Assembly (NCBI GenBank): GCA_017476305.1
Contig: JAFVAA010000776.1
Span: 1 to 8,066 of the forward strand
Direction: 5' to 3'
Origin: Lachnospiraceae bacterium
Lineage (GTDB): Bacteria > Bacillota > Clostridia > Lachnospirales > Lachnospiraceae
Length of the DNA: 8,066 bases
A model generated the notes under the pieces. The model was not told where the DNA came from, made no database searches, and saw only the letters and a list, made by a program, of their open reading frames with translations. Shown piece after piece: positions 1 to 6,586 of this stretch. Made by a program: the position numbers and the translations under genes. Position 1 is the first letter of the stretch, and the number at the start of each line of letters is the position of its first letter.

Positions 1-818
1 CTGAAATTTATTGCATTTAAAAATTCTTCGATTTCATCTAAACAGCCGGCTTCTGTCATCTGCTTTTTATTTAATTCGATAAAATACCTCATATGTGTTT
101 TTGTTTTTTCACCGTCTCCGGCTAACATTCGTTGAAAGCTGGTCATCAGCTTCCCGATTTTACTGCCTCTGGAACCCATCTGATTCTCCGAATGCTGTCT
201 ATAGTAGGTCAGTGGAGCATTATAAAAAAGAATTTTTCCATACAGCATGGCGATATTGGTGATCCACATATCATAAACGTAGATGTTTTGATATTCGGAA
301 ACCTTTTTTAGCAGTTCCAGCAAAGAATTGTTAAAAATCTGGTTATGTCCGGGACATATATTTTGTATCATCGTATTGTAAATGGTGAATTCGCGTTCCT
401 GCTTTCTCGTCTCCCCAAATGGCACGCAGTCATGGTCTACCATGAGGGAAGTCGATGCAAACAGCAAAGGAATGGAGCTGTTTTCCGCGGAAAGGTGATC
501 GCAGGCGACCTGTACCTTATTCTGCATCCAGATATCGTCCTGGTCACTGATCGAATAAAAGTCAAAGCCCTCTGCAGCTTTGATGAGTTCGAAAAAGCTG
601 CCGTTGCTTCCGATGTTTTTTGCTTCCTTTAGTGATATTCTTTCGGGATATTGTGAGGAGAGCCGTTTAATGATCCGGCACGTATCATCTGTAGAACCAT
701 CATCCCGAATGTGTAAATATATTTCATGATCCGTTTTTTGATCCAGGATACTGCAGATCTGCTTTTCAATAAAGCTTGAACCATTATAGGTCGACATCAA
801 TACCAATACTTTTTTCAT
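1..818 (-). CDS. Family 2 glycosyltransferase (rhamnosyltransferase-like), 3' end outside window
   Basis: Open reading frame on the minus strand starting at ATG 818 and running off position 1 without a stop; 272 codons are visible. The protein begins MKKVLVLMSTYNGSSFIEKQ and has the GT-A fold signatures: the STYNG nucleotide-sugar loop (residues 9-13), RDDGSTD (38-44) and SDQDDIW (91-97), whose Asp residues fit the metal-binding and sugar-nucleotide site. No signal peptide or membrane helix is evident in the visible part, so it probably acts at the cytoplasmic membrane face. Family members are usually about 300 residues, so a few dozen C-terminal residues are likely missing. The SDQDDIW form is common in rhamnosyl- and related transferases of capsule and cell-wall polysaccharides; donor and acceptor cannot be read from sequence. 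A Shine-Dalgarno-like AGGTGA lies at 831-836 with a rather long 12-nt spacer. It follows the initiating transferase gene by 70 bp on the same strand, probably as the second gene of one operon. Confidence 0.9.
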   Translation of the reverse strand, partial: MKKVLVLMSTYNGSSFIEKQICSILDQKTDHEIYLHIRDDGSTDDTCRIIKRLSSQYPERISLKEAKNIGSNGSFFELIKAAEGFDFYSISDQDDIWMQNKVQVACDHLSAENSSIPLLFASTSLMVDHDCVPFGETRKQEREFTIYNTMIQNICPGHNQIFNNSLLELLKKVSEYQNIYVYDMWITNIAMLYGKILFYNAPLTYYRQHSENQMGSRGSKIGKLMTSFQRMLAGDGEKTKTHMRYFIELNKKQMTEAGCLDEIEEFLNAINF

Positions 819-846
819 ACTGTTTCCCGCTCACCTGCCCGCGTCC

Positions 847-885
847 CGCATTTCCTTTCAGGAAAATCTCCAAAAAGGAAATGCG
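847..885. other. Perfect 12-bp hairpin between two operon genes
   Basis: Positions 847-858 (CGCATTTCCTTT) are the exact reverse complement of 874-885, with a 15-nt loop. On the plus strand the hairpin is followed by TTTTT (886-890), the shape of an intrinsic terminator, but no plus-strand gene reads into it. On the minus strand, where both neighbours are transcribed, the hairpin lies just after the TAA of the upstream gene (889-891) and is preceded by A residues, not followed by a U tract. It may therefore be an RNA processing or stability element, or a block to antisense transcription. Confidence 0.6.
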
Positions 886-888
886 TTT

Positions 889-2289
889 TTATTCTTGATT
901 CTGTTGATTCGTTTTATTTTGCTCAGGAACCATTTCCATGGCATTTATGGCTCCATCCTCGATACCCTCTGTGCTTTCCGGCATAAAGAGAATTTTTACT
1001 GTCGCAAAGATGATCCTTAGATCGATAAAAATATTTGCGTTGGATATATACATCAGATCCATTAAAAGCTTATCATAGGGAGTGGTATTGTATTTGCCGT
1101 ATACCTGTGCATATCCCGTCAGCCCTGCCTTTGCCTGAAGTCTCAGGGCAAATTCCGGCAGCTCCTTTTCGTAGATCTGTGCGATTTCCGGTCGTTCCGC
1201 TCTTGGTCCCACGATGGAGAGATCTCCCTTTAAGACATTGAATACCTGGGGCAATTCATCGATACGGACCTTCCTGATAAACTTTCCCACCTTTGTGATC
1301 CGGTCATCATTTTCCCCTGTAGATAGTCTGGCGACACCATCCTTCTCTGCATCTATTTTCATGCTGCGGAATTTTAAAATATTGAATTTTTTTCCATCCT
1401 TGGTCAGGCGGCATTGTTTATAGATTACCGGTCCGGAATCTTCGATTTTGATACAGATAGCGGTAATGAGCATGACAGGAGAGAAGATAATGACTCCCAG
1501 CAGAGAAAGAATGATATCAGAAAGTCTTTTGATGATAGCATATTCAAACAGGGGGTGAAAGCGTTCTACCTTCAGCATGAGAAGATGGAACATATGGCTC
1601 TGTTTACTGCCTGAAATGATAAGATCTCCTACTCTCGGTATCAGAAATGCATTAATATTATGCATTAAACAGTATTTTACGATGATGTTGCGGTCATGGC
1701 TGTGGATACCAACTAAAAAGACGGTATCCGCATCATTGAGCATGCCCAGATCGGCAATACATTCATCCACGGAGGCAGTAGCCGTCACTTTGTACTTCTG
1801 TCCCAGATCATATTTATCGATCAAATAGGAAATATCCTGCCGCATGTCCCATACAATGACTGTTTTATTCGCAGGAAAGGTAAAAAAGTACCATTTTCGT
1901 GATAAAAAGCTCCATAGGAGAGAAAACAGCGATTGTGCCGCAAATACAGCGACAAAGGGCAGGGGATCGGGCATATACCGGATCAAAAGATATGCGACCA
2001 CATACATGATCACATCGACTTCAAAGCAGGAAAGCATTTGGCTGTAAACCATTTCCGTAATACCGATGTATGACATTTTAAAAGCATCATAGATCCTGCC
2101 GATGACCAGATAAAGAAAAACGAACAGCAAAATAACAAGCCAATGTCCTCTCCTTTCAAATTTAATAAACAGGAGATCGGCATAGCAGGAATACCAGGCG
2201 ACGATAAATGGAATCGTCAGTAACAATATATTGATCAAAAGTACAATTCTTATAGCGATGTCATGAAAGAGACTACCTTTGTTGTCCAT
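889..2289 (-). CDS. Polyisoprenyl-phosphate sugar-1-phosphate transferase (initiating glycosyltransferase, WbaP/EpsL type)
   Basis: Predicted to move a sugar-1-phosphate from a nucleotide sugar to undecaprenyl phosphate, the first membrane step of exopolysaccharide or capsule repeat-unit synthesis. Counting 466 residues from ATG 2289: hydrophobic helices lie near 12-32, 50-66, 92-105 and 112-130; a soluble middle part (about 140-240) fits the nucleotide-binding-like domain of this family. A further hydrophobic segment (about 256-280) opens the C-terminal bacterial sugar transferase domain (253-436), with KFRSM at 306-310, the catalytic Asp-Glu pair in RIDELPQ (D344, E345) and GPRAERPE at 361-368. 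The C-terminal tail is Gln/Asn-rich. The frame can also start at GTG 2307 (6 residues longer), but ATG 2289 has the better Shine-Dalgarno site. It is the promoter-proximal gene of a minus-strand operon continued by the glycosyltransferase. The sugar transferred (for example Glc, Gal or an N-acetylated sugar) cannot be decided from the motifs. Confidence 0.93.
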   Translation of the reverse strand: MDNKGSLFHDIAIRIVLLINILLLTIPFIVAWYSCYADLLFIKFERRGHWLVILLFVFLYLVIGRIYDAFKMSYIGITEMVYSQMLSCFEVDVIMYVVAYLLIRYMPDPLPFVAVFAAQSLFSLLWSFLSRKWYFFTFPANKTVIVWDMRQDISYLIDKYDLGQKYKVTATASVDECIADLGMLNDADTVFLVGIHSHDRNIIVKYCLMHNINAFLIPRVGDLIISGSKQSHMFHLLMLKVERFHPLFEYAIIKRLSDIILSLLGVIIFSPVMLITAICIKIEDSGPVIYKQCRLTKDGKKFNILKFRSMKIDAEKDGVARLSTGENDDRITKVGKFIRKVRIDELPQVFNVLKGDLSIVGPRAERPEIAQIYEKELPEFALRLQAKAGLTGYAQVYGKYNTTPYDKLLMDLMYISNANIFIDLRIIFATVKILFMPESTEGIEDGAINAMEMVPEQNKTNQQNQE

Positions 2290-2296
2290 ACAGTAT

Positions 2297-2304
2297 CTTC
2301 CTTT
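2297..2304 (-). promoter_or_regulatory. Shine-Dalgarno site deciding the transferase start
   Basis: The minus strand reads AAAGGAAG followed by a 7-nt spacer and ATG at 2289. The alternative GTG start at 2307 would place this sequence inside the coding region and has no equally good site upstream, so ATG 2289 is preferred. Confidence 0.7.
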
Positions 2305-2349
2305 CACCTTAAAAATGTAAAGCTTCGTGTAAAATCAAAATTTTTTTAG

Positions 2350-2378
2350 ATATTACACCATTGTTTTTCGGTTGTCAA
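2350..2378 (-). promoter_or_regulatory. Sigma-A-type promoter of the polysaccharide operon
   Basis: On the minus strand TTGACA (2373-2378) is separated by exactly 17 bp from TAATAT (2350-2355), a nearly consensus vegetative promoter. Transcription would start near 2343 and give a leader of about 54 nt before ATG 2289. An imperfect dyad (TTACACCA at 2353-2360 and TGGTGTGA at 2380-2387, 7 of 8 positions pairing) brackets the core promoter, which suggests repression at this site. Confidence 0.8.
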
Positions 2379-2420
2379 GTGGTGTGAAGTGTAACGATTG
2401 CGGATAAATCCGTATTTATT

Positions 2421-2444
2421 TTTGAAAATCAGTGCGTTTTCAAA
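2421..2444. repeat. 8-bp AT-rich dyad in the divergent region
   Basis: TTTGAAAA (2421-2428) is mirrored by TTTTCAAA (2437-2444) around an 8-nt centre. There is no T tract suited to a terminator for either divergent gene, so it is either a protein-binding dyad or chance in AT-rich DNA. Confidence 0.3.
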
Positions 2445-2457
2445 GTTTGTGATGAAG

Positions 2458-2487
2458 TTCACAGGTTTTACACATTTTTTTGATAAT
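2458..2487 (+). promoter_or_regulatory. Possible upstream promoter for the htrA operon
   Basis: TTCACA (2458-2463), an 18-bp spacer and GATAAT (2482-2487) match five of six consensus positions in each hexamer. If used, the transcript would start near 2494 and carry a leader of over 200 nt containing the dyad at 2501-2536. It is weaker than the candidate at 2568-2596. Confidence 0.35.
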
Positions 2488-2500
2488 CTTATTTTGTACC

Positions 2501-2536
2501 CGTTCAGGAGCTGTGCATCATGCAAATTTCCTGACG
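2501..2536. promoter_or_regulatory. Nested dyad upstream of the htrA promoter
   Basis: Outer arms CGTTCAGGA (2501-2509) and TCCTGACG (2529-2536) are complementary apart from one extra T. Inside lies a second palindrome, TGCAT (2514-2518), C, ATGCA (2520-2524). It sits 32 bp upstream of the -35 element of the promoter at 2568-2596, a usual place for an activator or response-regulator site. No regulator is identified. Confidence 0.35.
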
Positions 2537-2567
2537 AAAAACTTTCCGGTGCTGCGCAGAAAAGCTA

Positions 2568-2596
2568 TCGACATCAGAGGGAAATTCTATTATAAT
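2568..2596 (+). promoter_or_regulatory. Main promoter of the htrA - ltaS-like operon
   Basis: TCGACA (2568-2573, five of six consensus bases), a 17-bp spacer and a perfect TATAAT (2591-2596). Transcription would start near 2603, leaving a leader of about 105 nt before ATG 2709. The leader is purine-rich and shows no recognisable riboswitch. Confidence 0.75.
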
Positions 2597-2708
2597 AAAG
2601 GATGTTACCGTTAATCGCATAACAGTTCCTATGTATGTATATATTGCGAAAAAAAAGAAAAGATATTCGTAAAGAAAGAGATTACGATTGTGAAATGGGA
2701 GGGTAAAG

Positions 2709-4586
2709 ATGGAAGAACAGCAGGAAGGACAAAACATGATACCGGCAGAGGAATCTGACTCGGCAGAGTCAGCAGCCGGAAGTCAGGAAGTACAGGCACA
2801 GAGTCAGGCCAGGGATATGGAATCTGTTTTCGGGCAGGAGGTGCCTGGAAGGGAAAGCCCTGATGAACAGGTACAGAGCGTGGGGTATACAGGAGAATAT
2901 GGAAACCATATTGCCGGGGAATATCAGAAACCGGAGCAGAGTACGTATAGCTTTTCCTACAAAAATGGCGGCGGCGAGAGCACCCATAGTGGTGATTACT
3001 ATGCAGAAAAGCCGGAAGGGACAGGTAGTGATCCTTATCAAAATGGTTTCTCATCTTCGGATGCTGAAAAACAGCAGGAAATGAATCGTACATCGGAATA
3101 TCATACCGGGACGGTTCCGGAGGCAGATCAGGAATATACGAATGCATCTTATTTTGGAAGCAGCTATAGCAGTAATGGTTCGTCATCCCGGAAAAAGAAG
3201 AAAAAGGAATCCTCCTTTGGCAAAAAGCTGGCGATTACGGCCGCCTGTGCAGTCGTATTCGGAGTCGTGGCAAGCCTCTGCTTTATCGGTGTGAATTACG
3301 TTTATAGAGAAAATTACGGAACGCAGACCAGTGATATGGCCACCGGTAATGAGGTGATAAAGAAAACGACGGAGGATGAAAAAAGCAGTGTGAAAGAAGA
3401 GCAGAGCTCTGTGGCAGATGGTACTGTACCTGTCCAGCCGGGAACCACGGATGTCTCCGCAATCGTAGAGCAGATGATGCCGGCTATCGTTGCCATAACC
3501 AGTACCACGAAGGGGACAGACTACTACGATCTGTTCGGGCAGTATTATGCAGGACAGGATACCACAAGCGCGGGACCGGGCTTTATCGTGGGGCAGAATG
3601 AAAAAGAGCTTTTGATTGCCACGAACAATCATGTGATCGAAGGGGCGAAGACGATTTCCGTGCAGTTCATAGACGGGGAAATCTACGAGGCTTTTGAGAA
3701 GGGTTCTGATGCTGCGAATGATTTAGCGGTCGTGGCAGTGAATATGTCGAAGGTGAAAAAAACTACGACTGAGGAAATCCGGGTAGCTGATCTGGGAAAT
3801 TCAGAAACAGCAAAGGTCGGTGAAATGGTGGTGGCGATAGGAAATGCACTGGGATATGGCCAGTCTGTGACGGTTGGCTATATCAGTGCGAAGGATCGTG
3901 AGATTACGGAGGAATCCGAAAATGGTGCTGCAGGAAATAAGATCAAAGCCCTTCAGACAGATGCTGCCATCAACCCTGGAAACAGTGGTGGAGCATTAAT
4001 CAATATGCAGGGACAGGTCATCGGGATCAACTCTGCAAAGATTGCCAGTTCATCGGTCGAAGGGGTTGGTTATGCGATTCCGATTTCAGTAGCGACACCG
4101 ATTATAGATGATCTGATGAAGCGTGAGATTTTAGCGGATGATGAGAAGGGGTATCTGGGAATTTCAGGAACTACCGTTTCAGAAGCTGCTGCCATGTACA
4201 ATGTACCGATCGGTGTCTATGTGAAAGAGGTTTCCAAAGGTGGTGCAGCTGATTTGGCGGGAATCAAGGCAAACGATATCATTACTGCAGTGAATAATAT
4301 GCAGGTGACTACGATGGAAAGCCTGAAGGAAAAGATAAACAGCTATCGTGTAGGAACAGAGGTGGAGATTACCTTCCAGAGAAGCTCGGATGGAGAATAT
4401 AAAGAGCAGAAGGTGAAGGTGAAGCTGCAGGGGCAATCCTCGACCGATGGTCTTACGGATAATTCAGGAGATGGCTCTGAGCAAAACAATAATGAAAATA
4501 GAGGAAATAACGACAGCGGAAACGGAAATGACGATCGGGGCTATGACGATGACAGCTTCGGAAGTCTGTGGGATTTCTTTCAGTAA
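2709..4586 (+). CDS. htrA: Membrane-anchored HtrA/DegP-like serine protease with PDZ domain
   Basis: Trypsin-like S1C protease, 625 residues, expected to degrade or process misfolded proteins at the outer face of the membrane. Domains in order: an acidic, Gln/Ser/Tyr-rich low-complexity N-terminal tail (about 1-160), a basic RKKKKK patch, one membrane helix (about 174-198), a charged linker, the protease domain (about 250-475) and one PDZ domain (about 481-572). The Asn/Asp/Gly-rich C-terminal tail ends LWDFFQ. The catalytic triad is intact: H308 in TNNHVIEG, D338 in NDLAVVAV and S426 in GNSGGAL. The topology puts the tail in the cytoplasm and the protease outside. Family members are usually 380-550 residues; the extra length comes from the two low-complexity tails. 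Start ATG 2709 is supported by GGGAGGG at 2697-2703. It is first in an operon; the LtaS-like gene begins 21 bp after its stop. B. subtilis htrA responds to envelope stress through CssRS; such control here is an inference. Confidence 0.95.
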   Translation: MEEQQEGQNMIPAEESDSAESAAGSQEVQAQSQARDMESVFGQEVPGRESPDEQVQSVGYTGEYGNHIAGEYQKPEQSTYSFSYKNGGGESTHSGDYYAEKPEGTGSDPYQNGFSSSDAEKQQEMNRTSEYHTGTVPEADQEYTNASYFGSSYSSNGSSSRKKKKKESSFGKKLAITAACAVVFGVVASLCFIGVNYVYRENYGTQTSDMATGNEVIKKTTEDEKSSVKEEQSSVADGTVPVQPGTTDVSAIVEQMMPAIVAITSTTKGTDYYDLFGQYYAGQDTTSAGPGFIVGQNEKELLIATNNHVIEGAKTISVQFIDGEIYEAFEKGSDAANDLAVVAVNMSKVKKTTTEEIRVADLGNSETAKVGEMVVAIGNALGYGQSVTVGYISAKDREITEESENGAAGNKIKALQTDAAINPGNSGGALINMQGQVIGINSAKIASSSVEGVGYAIPISVATPIIDDLMKREILADDEKGYLGISGTTVSEAAAMYNVPIGVYVKEVSKGGAADLAGIKANDIITAVNNMQVTTMESLKEKINSYRVGTEVEITFQRSSDGEYKEQKVKVKLQGQSSTDGLTDNSGDGSEQNNNENRGNNDSGNGNDDRGYDDDSFGSLWDFFQ

Positions 4587-4607
4587 GACCTTTTGAGGTG
4601 ACATGAG

Positions 4608-6515
4608 ATGATAAGGGAAAGCTTAGATACGGATGATTTGAAGAAAAAAAGTTTTTTACATTCGGCAGGGGAGGTGTACCAGACACTTCGTCAGAATGTT
4701 TTTTACCAAATCGTATTTTTTATAGTAGTTTCCTTTTTACAGTTTTTTCTTTTAGAACTTTTTATCAATCCGGAGAGTGTGGGGTATTCCTTCGCTCTCC
4801 TTTTAAAAAATGTGCTGCTGATCGCAGGGGTTAATCTGTTTCTGACAGGAATTTTTCATGCGTTAAGGCCGGCACTTTTTTTGTCAGAGGCCTTTTTTTT
4901 CCTCATAGGGATTGCGAATTATTTTATCATTCGTTTTCGTGGTTACGGGATTGTTTTCATGGATTTCCATGCAATAAAGACGGCGGCAGGTGTGGCGGGC
5001 GGATATCACTATGATATTTCTGCTTTTCTAATGCTTCTTCTGCTTTTTTCTGCCCTGCTGTTTTTCGTCACCTGTTTTGGCTTACCAAAAAGGAAGCATA
5101 AATATCCGGATGGGAGGTATCTTCTGCTCTCATTGGGAGCAATGCTTATCAGCGTATTGTTTTTTTTCTGGATTAATTTTGATCCCACATTTTTTAGAGG
5201 AGTTAGTTCTCTTAGCTGGGATCATAGCATCGGAATGCGTGACTATGGATATCTTCTGTATTTTCTTTCCAATGCGGGAAAGGAAACGATGGAGGAGCCC
5301 ATCGGATATTCTGCTAAAGCGGTAGACGAAGAGCTTTCAAAGTATGAGGAACCGCTGGAAGCGGTCAGGGGTTCGAAGGAGCCGACAGAAAACCATCCGA
5401 ATCTGATTATGATTATGAACGAATCCTATTCCGATCTACGGGATTTGGGGACTCTGGAGACGGAGCCGGAGGTGATGTCGTTCTATGATAGTCTGACGGA
5501 AAATACGATTAAGGGAACAGCGTATTCTTCCGTCTATGGAGGTTATACGGCAAATTCCGAATTTGAATTTTTGACCGGCTGCTCGAAGCTGTTTCTTCCG
5601 GGAAGTCCGTATCTGCAATACATAGAGGAGGATATGCCGTCTTTGATCTGGAATTTGAAAAGCCAGGGATATGAAGAACCGGTCGCGATTCATCCATATC
5701 GTCCGTCCGGTTATAACAGAAACCGGGTGTATCCGCTGCTTGGTTTTGAAAAGTTTCTTTCCCTTTCCGATTTTTCCGGAGAAGATCTGGTACGGGATTA
5801 TATCGGCGATGCAGAGGACTATGAAAAAATCGAGGAGCTGTTTGAGAAAAAGAAACCGGGGACTTCTCTCTGTGTATTTAATGTAACGATGCAGAATCAT
5901 AATGCATATGATGACAGGGCATATGTTTTTAAAGAGCCGGTTCATGTGAAGAATTTTAAGGCAGATTTTGCTGCGGAGCAGTATCTGTCTCTCATGCATA
6001 TGTCGGATCAGGCACTGGAGCAGTTAATTACCTATTTTTCGGGGGTTTCAGAGCCGACGATGATTCTTTTGTTTGGAGATCATCAGCCGCATTTGGCAGA
6101 CAGCTTTTATAAAGAAATCATGGGAAAGGTACCCGGATTGTTTTCGGAGGAGCAGGTGATGGAAAAGCATAAGGTTCCTTTTTTGATCTGGGCAAATTTT
6201 GATATTCCCGAGCAGACGATCGAGGGGACATCGATCAATTATCTGTCCACGATTCTTTTACAGACGGCGGGATTAAGGCTTACTCCTTTTAACAGATATC
6301 TGTCTGAGCTTCGCAAAAAGGTTCCGGTTATTAGTGCTTCGGGGTGTTATGATTCAGAAGGAAAGCTTTTTCACTATACGGATGAGGATAATGAGACTGA
6401 AGCTGGCGGGAGCGGGAAGACAGGGAAACTTTTACATACCTATGAGGGTATTATTTATAATTATATTTTTGATAAAAAAAATCACTTAGGCAATTATTTT
6501 ACCATTTCAAAATAA
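4608..6515 (+). CDS. LtaS-family membrane phosphoglycerol transferase (lipoteichoic acid synthase-like)
   Basis: Alkaline-phosphatase/sulfatase superfamily enzyme of 635 residues, close to the 646 of S. aureus LtaS. Five N-terminal membrane helices (about 32-53, 61-83, 90-110, 138-158, 171-191) are followed by an extracellular sulfatase-fold domain (about 264-560). The residues matching the LtaS active site are visible: E272 in MNESYSDL, the nucleophile T314 in GGYTANSEFE, H431 in MQNHNAY, and D491/H492 in LFGDHQPH. They are expected to bind a metal ion, probably Mn2+, and carry the glycerol-phosphate intermediate. The likely reaction moves sn-glycerol-1-phosphate from phosphatidylglycerol to a growing polymer or another surface glycan; polymerase and primase or modifying enzymes cannot be told apart here. 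Start ATG 4608 is preceded by GAGGTG at 4595-4600 with 7-nt spacing; an ATG at 4603 stops at once. It is co-transcribed with htrA and ended by the terminator at 6528-6586. An AKA motif (236-238) between helix 5 and the enzyme domain resembles a signal-peptidase site. Confidence 0.92.
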   Translation: MIRESLDTDDLKKKSFLHSAGEVYQTLRQNVFYQIVFFIVVSFLQFFLLELFINPESVGYSFALLLKNVLLIAGVNLFLTGIFHALRPALFLSEAFFFLIGIANYFIIRFRGYGIVFMDFHAIKTAAGVAGGYHYDISAFLMLLLLFSALLFFVTCFGLPKRKHKYPDGRYLLLSLGAMLISVLFFFWINFDPTFFRGVSSLSWDHSIGMRDYGYLLYFLSNAGKETMEEPIGYSAKAVDEELSKYEEPLEAVRGSKEPTENHPNLIMIMNESYSDLRDLGTLETEPEVMSFYDSLTENTIKGTAYSSVYGGYTANSEFEFLTGCSKLFLPGSPYLQYIEEDMPSLIWNLKSQGYEEPVAIHPYRPSGYNRNRVYPLLGFEKFLSLSDFSGEDLVRDYIGDAEDYEKIEELFEKKKPGTSLCVFNVTMQNHNAYDDRAYVFKEPVHVKNFKADFAAEQYLSLMHMSDQALEQLITYFSGVSEPTMILLFGDHQPHLADSFYKEIMGKVPGLFSEEQVMEKHKVPFLIWANFDIPEQTIEGTSINYLSTILLQTAGLRLTPFNRYLSELRKKVPVISASGCYDSEGKLFHYTDEDNETEAGGSGKTGKLLHTYEGIIYNYIFDKKNHLGNYFTISK

Positions 6516-6527
6516 ACAGAGCATAAA

Positions 6528-6586
6528 GAAACCTGCACAGGAGTCTGGTCTTTTGCCATCTGCGCAGGTTTCCGTAATGTTTTGTT
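6528..6586. terminator. Hairpin terminator between convergent genes, probably bidirectional
   Basis: GAAACCTGC (6528-6536) pairs exactly with GCAGGTTTC (6564-6572). After one mismatch CAG (6538-6540) pairs with CTG (6560-6562), and inner bases can extend the stem. On the plus strand a T-rich but interrupted run (6576-6588) follows; on the minus strand the stem is followed by TTTATGC and further T-rich sequence. It starts 12 bp after the LtaS-like stop and ends just before the sirtuin stop codon, so it can serve both operons. Confidence 0.8.

Larger units (their letters stand above)
2327..2473. repeat. Cluster of GTGTAA / TTACAC boxes in the divergent control region
   Basis: Exact GTGTAA hexamers or their complement occur at 2327-2332 (GTGTAA), 2353-2358 (TTACAC), 2389-2394 (GTGTAA) and 2468-2473 (TTACAC), with a one-base variant GTGTGA at 2382-2387. 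Four exact copies in about 150 bp, some in inverted pairs and bracketing the promoter at 2350-2378, look like an operator array. The regulator is not recognisable; no CtsR, CIRCE or cre consensus was found here. Confidence 0.45.

Noticed and set aside
345..632. Plus-strand 95-codon open frame
   Set aside because: It lies wholly opposite the glycosyltransferase, whose conserved motifs are intact, and has no ribosome site.
2389..2404. Catabolite (cre) site TGTAACG...
   Set aside because: The CG is one base out of register with the cre consensus and the right half does not match.
2519..2533. Four-codon leader-like frame after AGGAG near 2506
   Set aside because: Too short to judge; the AGGAG is part of the dyad arm and only the weaker promoter would transcribe it.
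2629..3186. Minus-strand 185-codon frame opposite the htrA start
   Set aside because: Pro/His/Ser-rich composition, no ribosome site and no recognisable domain; it is the antisense shadow of the low-complexity HtrA tail.
3183..3632. Minus-strand 149-codon frame inside htrA
   Set aside because: Antisense to the membrane helix and protease domain; Cys- and Arg-rich random-looking protein without a ribosome site.
5436..5999. Minus-strand 187-codon frame inside the LtaS-like gene
   Set aside because: It is opposite the catalytic domain of a clear family member and shows no family features of its own.
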